Assembly: GCA_937874455.1 (NCBI GenBank)
Contig: CALNBE010000141.1
Location: forward strand, 1 to 13,574
Direction: 5' to 3'
Source: an uncultured Opitutia bacterium
Lineage (GTDB): Bacteria > Verrucomicrobiota > Verrucomicrobiia > Opitutales > UBA953
Length of the DNA: 13,574 nt
In this document: positions 6,528-13,149 of the stretch, one piece after another
Layout of the letters: every line of letters starts with the position of its first letter
How positions within the stretch are numbered: the first letter of the stretch is position 1
Made by a program: the position numbers and the translations under genes
The notes under the pieces: model-generated
What the model was told of the DNA's origin: nothing
The model's database searches: none
Seen by the model: only the letters and a program-made list of their open reading frames with translations

Positions 6528-7895
6528 TTACGCCAGAAAGCCCTTGCGGGGCTTCGGCGCCTTGAGGAGCCGGTTGGCTTCCTCATCACCCTTGAAGCGG
6601 GCGCGGGCCGGATCGTATTCCAAACTGCGACCCAGCCGCTGGGCAATGACGCCGAGAAGCATGATCTCGGTGAAGATGCCCGCCTTCTCGAAGTTGGAGA
6701 TCGCGGGTTTGTTCGCCTTGATGGAGTCGATCCAGTTTTGGTAGTGGTTCGCCCCCGGCACCCGGTCGTATTTCTGCGGAATTTTCTTTGCCTTGAATTC
6801 CTCCAGCTTTTCCTCCGGGAAAGTGAGAATCGGGTCGCCGTACTCGCCCGCGCCAAACGGCACCTTCGAGGCTTCAAAATAGCTGCCGCTGCCCTGTCCG
6901 CCGAGGCGGGCCGCCTCCTTGGGCTTGCGGTCGCCATTCGCGCCGTCGATCCAGGTCAGCTGGATCGGGCCGCGTTTGGCGGTTTTCGGGAAGTGGAAAA
7001 TGACTTCGCTGTGGTTCGGGAAGGCGATCGGGCTGCGGGCGGAGACACTGACCTCGATCTTGGTCGGCAATCCCAGCTCCAGCACGTTGTAGGCGGCGTT
7101 GAGCACGTGCGCCGCCATGTCGCCCAGCGCCCCGGTGCCAAAGGAATACAGACCGCGCCACTGGAACGGATGAATCCCCGGATGGTAGGGCATCTCCGGT
7201 GCGCAGCCGAGCCAGAGATCCCAGTTCAGCGTGTCTGGTGCCGGCTTGGCCGCCTCGTAGTCGTTGAAGCCCTGCTTCCACACCGGCCGATTCGTCCAGG
7301 CCAGCACCTTTGAAACATCGCCAAAAAGTCCGGCCTCGTACCATTCCTTGGTCGTGTAAATTTCGCTCAGCGAGGTGCCCTGATTGCCCATCTGGGTGAT
7401 GACCCGTTTGCGCTTGGCCAGCGCGGTCAGGCGGCGCGCCTGATCCACGGTGTGCACCAGCGGCTTTTGCACGTAAACGTGCTTGCCCATCTCAATCGCC
7501 TGATAGGCGACGGTGAAGTGCGTGTGGTCGGGGGTGGAAACACTGACGGCGTCGAATTCCTTTCCGATCTTGTCGAACATTTCCCGGTAGTCCGCAAATT
7601 GCTTGGCGTCCTTAAAACCATTGCGCTTGCCCTTGGTTTCCAACCGGCGGCGATCCACGTCGCAAATGCCGACAATTTGCGCGCCGCAATCCAGAATGCG
7701 CCCCGAATCATAGTCCCCCTGCCCGCCCACTCCGACGCAGGCGACGGTAATGCGGTTGCTCGGGGCATTTTGCCCGCGCAAAAACCCACTGGGAAGAATC
7801 AGCAACCCGCCCGTGCCCAAGGCGGCATTGCGCAGAAACGTGCGGCGCGAAGAAATCAAAGTTTTCTTGGAGGAGGTATTTTTTGGGGAGGACAT
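6528..7895 (-). CDS. Tat-exported Gfo/Idh/MocA-family oxidoreductase
   Basis: This 455-residue protein is an NAD(P)-dependent sugar-type dehydrogenase family member. It begins with a twin-arginine signal: SRRTFLRN (Arg17, Arg18) followed by a hydrophobic, glycine-rich stretch ending near LPSGFLRG. So the folded enzyme is probably exported with its cofactor. The Rossmann fold follows: ITVACVGVGGQGD (glycine motif about 55-61), VGICDVDRRRLE, VSVSTPDHTH (122-126) and GKHVYVQKPLVHT, in which QKP replaces the classic EKP, as is common in this subfamily. The C-terminal half (FNDYEAAKPAPDTLNWDLW; WRGLYSFGTGALGDMAAHVL; ANHYQNWIDSIK) matches the bacterial-type C-terminal domain. Substrate is unknown, often a sugar or inositol. 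The start at 7895 is preferred over 7922, because the longer form places odd residues before the signal. It is divergent from the hydrolase at 8124 across 228 bp that show no clear promoter. Confidence 0.93.
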   Translation of the reverse strand: MSSPKNTSSKKTLISSRRTFLRNAALGTGGLLILPSGFLRGQNAPSNRITVACVGVGGQGDYDSGRILDCGAQIVGICDVDRRRLETKGKRNGFKDAKQFADYREMFDKIGKEFDAVSVSTPDHTHFTVAYQAIEMGKHVYVQKPLVHTVDQARRLTALAKRKRVITQMGNQGTSLSEIYTTKEWYEAGLFGDVSKVLAWTNRPVWKQGFNDYEAAKPAPDTLNWDLWLGCAPEMPYHPGIHPFQWRGLYSFGTGALGDMAAHVLNAAYNVLELGLPTKIEVSVSARSPIAFPNHSEVIFHFPKTAKRGPIQLTWIDGANGDRKPKEAARLGGQGSGSYFEASKVPFGAGEYGDPILTFPEEKLEEFKAKKIPQKYDRVPGANHYQNWIDSIKANKPAISNFEKAGIFTEIMLLGVIAQRLGRSLEYDPARARFKGDEEANRLLKAPKPRKGFLA

Positions 7896-8123
7896 TGAAT
7901 AAAAGAACAATCCTTTTGGCAAAAGTTCCCAACAAGACTCGCCGATGACTCACTCTCCGTCCCAACATGTCGTTCCCATATCACGCAAATCAACGCGCTG
8001 AAAAAACTAATTTCACCCAACTCACTCCCCCTCGCCGCAGTTGAACATTTCCACAGAAAACCTGCCCACTTGCAGCCGCCACATCTCGCCATCCTCCGTC
8101 CTTTTGCCAAAGTAAGCATCCTC

Positions 8124-8986
8124 ATGCGTATCCTGACATCACTTCTCTTCATGCTTGCCTCCATTATCCCCGGCACCGCGCTGGCGGAAGCCCAAGTGCT
8201 GACACTCTGGCCGGAAAAATTCCTTGGCGGCAACATCCAGCCCGACGAATTCGTCAAAAAAAATAACAGCGTCGCCTATAGATCCGTCTCCTCCCCATCC
8301 ATGGAGGTATTTCTGCCGCCGGCAGAAAAAAGCAATGGCGCCGCCGTGCTGGTCTGCCCGGGCGGAGCCTATTCCCAACTCGCCTACACCCACGAAGGCA
8401 CCGAGATTGCCCAGTGGCTGGCAGGACAGGGCGTCGCCGGCATCGTGCTGCGCTACCGCATTCCAAGGGCGAGCAGCGCGGACGCCTGCCGCTGCAAGAC
8501 GCCCAGCGCGCACTCAGCCTGATCCGTTCCCATGCCGCCGAATGGAAAATCGACCCCGAGCGAGTCGGCATCCTTGGTTTCTCCGCCGGCGGGCACCTTG
8601 CCGCCATCACCTCCACCGCACCCAAACGCACCTATTCCTCGCAGGACGCCGCCGACAAACTGGGCTGCCTGCCGGACTTCACCGTACTGGTCTATCCGGC
8701 CTATATGGCCAACAAGGCGGGCACCAAACTCGAACCCGAAATCAAAATTTCCTCTGAAACCCCGCCGGCCATCATGATTCACGCGGCCAACGACCCCTAC
8801 ACCTACAAGAGCAGCCTGCTTTACTTCCAAGGGCTGGAGGAAAACAAAATCCGCGCCGAGCTGCACGTGTACGCCCAAGGCGGCCACGGCTACGGCATGC
8901 GCGGCGGCCTCCCTTCCAAATCCTGGCCCGCCGCCGTCTCTGCCTGGCTCAACTACGAAGGCTGGCTCAAGCCGAGGAAGAAATAA
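8124..8986 (+). pseudogene. Exported alpha/beta hydrolase (BD-FAE/acetylxylan-esterase-like), frameshifted
   Basis: Two reading frames join to make one esterase. Frame A (start 8124) gives a signal peptide (MRILTSLLFMLASIIPGTALA), then MEVFLPPAEK, the oxyanion-hole stretch VLVCPGGAYSQLA, and GVAGIVLRYRIP, but after a nonsense run it stops at 8522. Frame B supplies what should follow: KGEQRGRLPLQDAQRALSLI, the nucleophile elbow GFSAGGHLAA (Ser codon 8582-8584), the acid in MIHAANDPY (Asp codon 8792-8794) and the base in QGGHGYGMRG (His codon 8885-8887). The switch falls at about 8460-8466. One base added to the CC of ATTCCAAGG restores I-P-K-G-E and a ~287-residue protein of normal family length. 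Either the gene is freshly broken or the sequence has an error. Intact relatives deacetylate or cleave carbohydrate esters outside the cytoplasm. The codons after the shift are undecayed, which favours an error or a very recent mutation. Confidence 0.87.
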
Positions 8987-9002
8987 CCCTCGCGGGCCCC
9001 GT

Positions 9003-9023
9003 CCGCCGTCACCGCGACGGCGG
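9003..9023. terminator. GC hairpin between convergent genes, possible terminator
   Basis: CCGCCGTC (9003-9010) pairs perfectly with GACGGCGG (9016-9023) around a 5-base loop. It spans the stop codon of the minus-strand gene and follows the plus-strand hydrolase stop by 16 bp. There is no T-run on either side, so it would be a weak or Rho-assisted terminator at best. Confidence 0.35.
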
Positions 9024-10118
9024 CGCTTCGCCATCGAAAAGTCGGGCCAGCCCCGTCGGCACCGGATTCCCTTCGCGCAGCGTCCCGTGCAACCGCTCCA
9101 GACTGACCTGCAACAGGTCAGCCATGTTGTTGCCGCCGACAAAATTCCGGTCCTGGTAATAATCCGCCAGCTCCACGCTCAACTGCCGCGCCTTTTCTTC
9201 CGGCGAAATCGGGTGCTCCCGCATCGCGTTCAACAGATCGCGCAGCAAATCCGCCGAAATGATCGCCCGGCGGTAGATCAACGACAGCTCCTCCTTCTGA
9301 TACTGCACCGCGGAGGCCTGGTTCACGTATTTCAAACAGTGAAAAACATAGGGGTTGTTGTCCTTGAAATACTGCGGAATGTAAAATTTCACCCGCCCGT
9401 TGTAAGATTGCTGGTCAAAATCCATCGCCCGCACCCGAATCTGCGCCGTGTCAAAATCCGGCGTCACAGCGATGACAAAATTGTACGCCCGCATATCCCC
9501 CAACAACCGCACCAAGCAACGCTCATTGAACTTAATCATTTCCTTCGCCAGCCGCACCGGGGGGAATCGGGTCGAGTTCAGCCAGTTCGTCGCAAAGACA
9601 TCGCCAGGAATCCCCACAATGTGCTCCTCCACCAGCGTATCCCGATCCGTCAGGTAGTGCATCCGGTTCGGTGAGAGCAAGTGCTCCAGCTCCAGCCCGT
9701 ACACCCGCGAAGCATCCGCGACCTTGAAATAAAAATAATCCGGATTCTCATTATACGCATTCACAATCCGAATACGAAAAGGCCGCGAGTTGCCAAACGC
9801 GCAATAGTCGATCCGATCCACATACAAATGACGAAAAAAAGCCGTTTCTCCCTCGCCGCGCAGCAGGGCGTAAGTCTCGGTCAGCCCCTTGTTCAGATGC
9901 TCCATCTCGTGCGGCGGATAGGCGACAATCTCCCACATCGAGTCCGTGCCGTCCTTGTTGAGCAGCGGTGCCGAAGCCGCAAAACCCGTCAGCTGCGCAT
10001 AGGAAACCGGCAACCGCACCTCTCGACCCTCCCGCGCCAGATACTCCCGCAGCCTCCCCCGCAACGGATACGTCAGCTTCTTCAGCGTGCGCATCGGCTC
10101 TCCGTTGGCGTCTTCCAT
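9009..10118 (-). CDS. Uncharacterised protein, possible protein-kinase-like fold
   Basis: I do not recognise a named family for this 369-residue soluble protein. Landmarks of the protein-kinase/aminoglycoside-phosphotransferase fold can be traced in order. YFYFKVAD has a Lys at 132 in a beta-3-like strand. A following helix has Glu143 or Glu145 (VYGLELEHLL). A hinge-like strand TLVEEHIVGIPGD covers 161-173. LLGDMRAYNFVI places Asp208 and Asn213 five residues apart, as in catalytic loops. VRAMDFDQ (Asp233/Asp235) occupies the DFG position. No glycine-rich loop is obvious before the Lys, and the stretch between Asn213 and Asp233 is longer than usual. The first ~120 residues and the helical C-terminus (280-345) match nothing I know. 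The start at 10118 is supported by GGAGG ten bases upstream. It lies 22 bp after the NUDIX gene, in the same operon. The gene is certain; the fold is an inference. Confidence 0.62.
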   Translation of the reverse strand: MEDANGEPMRTLKKLTYPLRGRLREYLAREGREVRLPVSYAQLTGFAASAPLLNKDGTDSMWEIVAYPPHEMEHLNKGLTETYALLRGEGETAFFRHLYVDRIDYCAFGNSRPFRIRIVNAYNENPDYFYFKVADASRVYGLELEHLLSPNRMHYLTDRDTLVEEHIVGIPGDVFATNWLNSTRFPPVRLAKEMIKFNERCLVRLLGDMRAYNFVIAVTPDFDTAQIRVRAMDFDQQSYNGRVKFYIPQYFKDNNPYVFHCLKYVNQASAVQYQKEELSLIYRRAIISADLLRDLLNAMREHPISPEEKARQLSVELADYYQDRNFVGGNNMADLLQVSLERLHGTLREGNPVPTGLARLFDGEAPPSR

Positions 10119-10128
10119 GGCAAAATTT

Positions 10129-10133
10129 CCTCC
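10129..10133 (-). promoter_or_regulatory. Shine-Dalgarno GGAGG for the gene starting at 10118
   Basis: The minus strand reads GGAGG with ten bases before the ATG. It lies in the 22-bp gap after the NUDIX stop codon. It is the only clear Shine-Dalgarno I find in the window and it fixes the start of the 369-residue protein. Confidence 0.75.
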
Positions 10134-10140
10134 GCGCCAC

Positions 10141-10674
10141 TTAAAACGGCGGTCCGCCGTGCGGCTCCAGATGCGACTCCTCGACCGTCATCCGCAGCTG
10201 CGCACCGGGATCGCACTCCGCCCGATAGGCAATAAAGCTCGCACGGAACTTGTCGTAAACCGGCCACACCAGCGTTCGGTCCGTCGGCGGCAAAGCCAGC
10301 GTGTCAATTTCCTCCCGGCCAAACCAGCCGAAATGCCCCTCGTCAATGTCCTCCGGCAACCGTTCCATCCGTTTGTGGCAATCGAAGAGAAACATCAGCC
10401 AGTGCCCCGTCCCCTCGTAGCCACGCTCCGAAATCATCCCGAACAAATGCAAATCCGCCGCCGAGATCGCCAGCCCGGCTTCCTCCCCGGTCTCGCGGGT
10501 CGCACACTCAAAGGGCGACTCGCCCTGCGCCATCTCCAGCTTGCCGCCGATGGGACTCCAGCAGTTCAGGTTCGGCGCTTTCCGGCGCCGGATCAGCAGG
10601 AAACGGCCCCGCGCGTCGCGCAAAAAAACCAGCACGCTGATTTTGAAGGGAAGAATGGTCGGCTCGGCACTCAT
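10141..10674 (-). CDS. NUDIX hydrolase
   Basis: This 177-residue protein has a NUDIX domain in its first ~130 residues. The fold opens with ISVLVFLRDARGRFLLIRRR, then CWSPIGGKLEM and the Nudix box, ending in ATRETGEEAGL (Arg60, Glu61, Glu64, Glu65, Gly67), which binds the metal and the diphosphate. Between the box glycine (Gly44) and the first conserved Glu (Glu52) there are seven residues instead of five, a two-residue insertion in the loop. NUDIX enzymes hydrolyse nucleoside diphosphates linked to another group; the substrate here is not predictable. About 45 C-terminal residues (from YDKFRASF) extend beyond the core. The start at 10674 has only a partial GAGAG upstream. It precedes the kinase-like gene by 22 bp and is divergent from aroE (142 bp between starts, with no clear promoter). 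Confidence 0.93.
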   Translation of the reverse strand: MSAEPTILPFKISVLVFLRDARGRFLLIRRRKAPNLNCWSPIGGKLEMAQGESPFECATRETGEEAGLAISAADLHLFGMISERGYEGTGHWLMFLFDCHKRMERLPEDIDEGHFGWFGREEIDTLALPPTDRTLVWPVYDKFRASFIAYRAECDPGAQLRMTVEESHLEPHGGPPF

Positions 10675-10816
10675 GGATCAGGTCTCTCGGATGCTGCCCA
10701 CCCAAGCAGCTCCTGCCGCCCCATGCAATCTTTTGCCGTTTCCTCCGCCACCCCAAAACCTGGGTTGCCTCGCCCACCACTTTCCCTTTCCTCCGCCGCA
10801 GTCCTCCCACACACAA

Positions 10817-11773
10817 ATGGCCACCGGCACCAGCGACGCACCCGACACTGAAATTCCCCTCACTCTGGACGACCTGAGGAAATGGTCGCGCGTCGAGCCA
10901 TCCCTCGCCGTGGTTGGCAGTCCCATCGGGCATTCCCTCAGCCCTCGCATGCACAACGCCGCCCTCGCCGAGCTTTCCCGCACCCTGCCGCAATTTACCC
11001 ACTGGCGTTATTTCAAATTCGAAATCGATCCCGCCGACCTGCCCGAGGCCCTGCGCCTGTTTCACCAAAAACGCTTCATCGGACTCAACCTCACCCTGCC
11101 GCACAAGGTCATCGCCTGCCCGCTGGTCGCCGGACTCTCCAGCCTCGCCCAAGCCATCGGCGCAGTGAATACCCTGATCTGGCACGACGTCGGCTACTAC
11201 GGGCACAACACCGACGGGCCGGGCTTTGCCCGCGGTCTGCGCGAGGACCTCGACAGCCCGATGCAAGACGCCAACATCGTCCTGCTCGGTGCGGGCGGGG
11301 CCGCCCGGGCCATTGCCACCATTGCCCTTAAGGAAGGCTGCCGCTCACTCTGGATCGGCAACCGCAATCCGCAACGCCTCGCGGATCTGGTCGCGCAAAT
11401 CGCCATGCATCTGCCGGAACCCGCCCAACGCATTCGCACTTCCCCCCTCGCCAAGCCGCCCGCCGATCTGCCCGCCGACTGCGTGCTGGTCAACGCCACC
11501 CAGCTCGGCCTCCACGCCACAGACTCCACACCATTCCCCCCCGACCGGCTGCGGCCGGAAATGGTGGCCTACGACATTATTTACGAACCAGCGGAAACCG
11601 CGTTCCTCCGCGCCGCCAGAAACACCGACATCCTCGCCGCCAACGGATTCTCCATGCTCTACTGGCAAGGCGCACTGGCCCTCGAACTCTGGACCCACAC
11701 CCGCGCCCCCGTGCATGCCATGGCCGCCGCGCTGCGAAGCGCCCAAAAAAACAATCCTGCGCCTGATGCTTGA
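10817..11773 (+). CDS. aroE: Shikimate dehydrogenase (NADP+)
   Basis: AroE reduces 3-dehydroshikimate to shikimate in aromatic amino acid synthesis. All signature motifs are present: VVGSPIGHSLSPRMHNAA (shikimate-binding serines), NLTLPHK with catalytic Lys97, HNTDGPGF with catalytic Asp133, the NADP loop GAGGAARAI (158-166), the NADP-phosphate-contacting GNRNPQR (181-187), VNATQLGL, YDIIYEPAET, and the closing NGFSMLYWQGALALELWT. I chose the ATG at 10817, giving 318 residues. The frame stays open to 10541, but that extension overlaps the divergent NUDIX gene and is a proline-rich artefact. Even so there are ~28 residues before the first conserved strand, more than usual. No Shine-Dalgarno is seen. 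The stop overlaps the prepilin peptidase start by 8 bp, so the two are probably translated in a coupled way despite unrelated roles. Confidence 0.95.
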   Translation: MATGTSDAPDTEIPLTLDDLRKWSRVEPSLAVVGSPIGHSLSPRMHNAALAELSRTLPQFTHWRYFKFEIDPADLPEALRLFHQKRFIGLNLTLPHKVIACPLVAGLSSLAQAIGAVNTLIWHDVGYYGHNTDGPGFARGLREDLDSPMQDANIVLLGAGGAARAIATIALKEGCRSLWIGNRNPQRLADLVAQIAMHLPEPAQRIRTSPLAKPPADLPADCVLVNATQLGLHATDSTPFPPDRLRPEMVAYDIIYEPAETAFLRAARNTDILAANGFSMLYWQGALALELWTHTRAPVHAMAAALRSAQKNNPAPDA

Positions 11774-12713
11774 TTCCCTCCAAACCATCCAGCGCGAGGC
11801 GCCGTGGATTTTCACCCTCGTCGCCGGAATCTTTGGCGCCACCGTGGGCAGCTTTCTCAACGTCTGCATCTACCGCGTGCCCGCCGGCCTCTCCGTCATT
11901 TCCCCGCCCTCCCGTTGCGCCTGCGGCGCGCCGATCCCCTGGTACCGCAACATCCCCGTGCTGGCCTGGATCTTCCTCCGCGGTCGCGCCCCCTGCTGCG
12001 GCAAGCCTTTCAGTATCCGCTACCCGTTGATCGAGGGGCTCACCGGCGCACTCTTTGCGCTTTGCTGGCACTATCTCCCCTGGCAGACGGCGGTACCGGG
12101 CGCCCTGTTTCTTTCACTTCTCGTCGTTCTGGCCTTCATCGACCTCGACACCATGCTGCTGCCCGACTCCCTCAATGTCAGCCTAGCACTGCTCGGCCTG
12201 CTTTGCTCCGCCGCATTTCCTTCGCTCCATCAAGAATCCGCCCACACCCCGCTCGCTAACAGCCTGCTCGCCCTGCTCTCCGGTGGCATCGGAATGCTGC
12301 TCGGTGCCGGCCTGATTTACTGGCTCCGCCTCCTCGCCTCGCTGGCCATGGGGCGCGAAGCCATGGGCGAGGGCGATGTCATCCTGCTTGGAGGCATCGG
12401 TGCCTTTTGCGGCTGGCAGGGGGCGCTTTTCGCCCTTTTCGGCGGCGCAGTGCTCGGCACGCTGGTGCTCGTCCCGCTGCTCATCGCCCAGCGCCTCCTC
12501 CGCCCGAAAAACAACGCAGGGGAAAAAGCCCGCCAAGCCTCTCTGGCCTCCTGCGAGGGTGACGAGTTTGCTGAGGAATGGGCTGCGGAGGGATTCGGCC
12601 TCGCCGTCCCCTTCGGTCCCTGGCTGGCCCTGGGAGGCGCGGTCTGGTTTCTCGGCTCCCGCACCGCCTTCGCCCCATTGCTTGACCAGCTCCAGCAAAT
12701 GCTCGGGAATTGA
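11766..12713 (+). CDS. pilD: Type IV prepilin leader peptidase / N-methyltransferase (A24 family)
   Basis: This 315-residue inner-membrane aspartic protease would cleave leader peptides from type IV prepilins and type II secretion pseudopilins, and methylate the new N-terminus. The N-terminus has GATVGSFLNVCIYRVP. A cytoplasmic loop carries the cysteines, then FIDLDTMLLPD (catalytic Asp126) and GEGDVILLGGIGAF (catalytic Asp204, the GxGD motif), and finally VPFGPWLALG. Multiple hydrophobic helices fit the family. The zinc-type tetracysteine loop is unusual: Cys51 and Cys53 are one residue apart (CAC) and Cys77 and Cys78 are adjacent, where the standard pattern is CxxC twice. The usual Lys after GxGD is Ile. 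The start at 11766 overlaps the aroE stop by 8 bp. No pilin genes lie nearby. Confidence 0.93.
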   Translation: MLDSLQTIQREAPWIFTLVAGIFGATVGSFLNVCIYRVPAGLSVISPPSRCACGAPIPWYRNIPVLAWIFLRGRAPCCGKPFSIRYPLIEGLTGALFALCWHYLPWQTAVPGALFLSLLVVLAFIDLDTMLLPDSLNVSLALLGLLCSAAFPSLHQESAHTPLANSLLALLSGGIGMLLGAGLIYWLRLLASLAMGREAMGEGDVILLGGIGAFCGWQGALFALFGGAVLGTLVLVPLLIAQRLLRPKNNAGEKARQASLASCEGDEFAEEWAAEGFGLAVPFGPWLALGGAVWFLGSRTAFAPLLDQLQQMLGN

Positions 12714-12742
12714 TGCAAAGCGGATTTTTCGCAAAAAGTTCC

Positions 12743-12770
12743 TTTACAGCCCCTCGCCGCTCGCTAGCTT
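12743..12770 (+). promoter_or_regulatory. Candidate sigma-70-type promoter for the small lipoprotein gene
   Basis: TTTACA (12743-12748) and TAGCTT (12765-12770) are 16 bases apart and lie 31 bp before the ATG at 12802. The -35-like box is one base off TTGACA; the -10-like box is poor. The placement in the only gap between two genes supports it. Confidence 0.35.
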
Positions 12771-12801
12771 GGCGGCTCCAAACTTTATCATCCCCATCCT
12801 C

Positions 12802-13086
12802 ATGAACATCCTGCGTCCCTTCGCTCTCAGCACTGCGGTCATTGCAACTGCCATTGCATTCTCCGCCTGCGGAAACACTTACGACACCGACTATCACGGC
12901 CAGTCCGTGCGCATCGAGCCCAGCCACAACTTTTTGGGCATCGTCAAAACCTATCCGGGCTCCTATCTCCCCGGCGACAACACCTCCAGCGTAACCGTCA
13001 ACATGGACGAGCTGGTGGCCCGGCGCGATGTCACTGGCAACAATGTCAGCCTCTTCTGGGGAGCCTTGACCTTCACCGACCTCTAA
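12802..13086 (+). CDS. Small putative lipoprotein of unknown function
   Basis: This 94-residue protein starts with a signal peptide (MNILRPFALS, then TAVIATAIAFSAC). It ends in a lipobox-like FSAC with Cys23, where Phe replaces the usual Leu at -3. The mature part is about 72 residues, polar, with GQSVRIEPSHNFLGIVKTYPG, then SSVTVNMDELVARRDVTGNN and WGALTFTDL. I recognise no family. If the lipobox is used, the Lgt at 501-1388 would modify Cys23. The gene stands alone: a promoter-like sequence lies upstream and a strong terminator 25 bp after its stop, so it is probably a monocistronic transcript. The frame is open upstream to 12376, but that stretch is a shadow of pilD. No Shine-Dalgarno precedes the ATG. 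Confidence 0.75.
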   Translation: MNILRPFALSTAVIATAIAFSACGNTYDTDYHGQSVRIEPSHNFLGIVKTYPGSYLPGDNTSSVTVNMDELVARRDVTGNNVSLFWGALTFTDL

Positions 13087-13111
13087 GACGAATTCCCTTT
13101 GCTTCCGTTCT

Positions 13112-13146
13112 TGAAGAAAGCCCCATTTCGGGGCTTTCTTCATTTT
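13112..13146 (+). terminator. Strong intrinsic terminator after the lipoprotein gene
   Basis: Arms 13112-13124 and 13130-13142 pair perfectly over 13 bp (TGAAGAAAGCCCC with its complement) around the 5-base loop ATTTC, followed by TTTT at 13143-13146. It lies 25 bp after the lipoprotein stop. It ends only a few bases before the next start codon at 13150. Confidence 0.85.
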
Positions 13147-13149
13147 ATC

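Noticed and set aside
7896..8123. Divergent promoter or riboswitch between the oxidoreductase and hydrolase genes
   Set aside because: Fragments such as TTGAAC and TTGATT occur, but none has a matching -10 box at the right distance, and no conserved riboswitch core is recognisable.
8455..8525. Programmed ribosomal frameshift in the hydrolase
   Set aside because: I see no slippery heptamer, no stimulatory structure and no Shine-Dalgarno-like stimulator, and the family is not known to use recoding.
10541..10816. N-terminal extension of aroE to 410 residues
   Set aside because: The extra 92 residues overlap the divergent NUDIX gene and are proline/arginine-rich without AroE homology; the ATG at 10817 leads into the conserved core.
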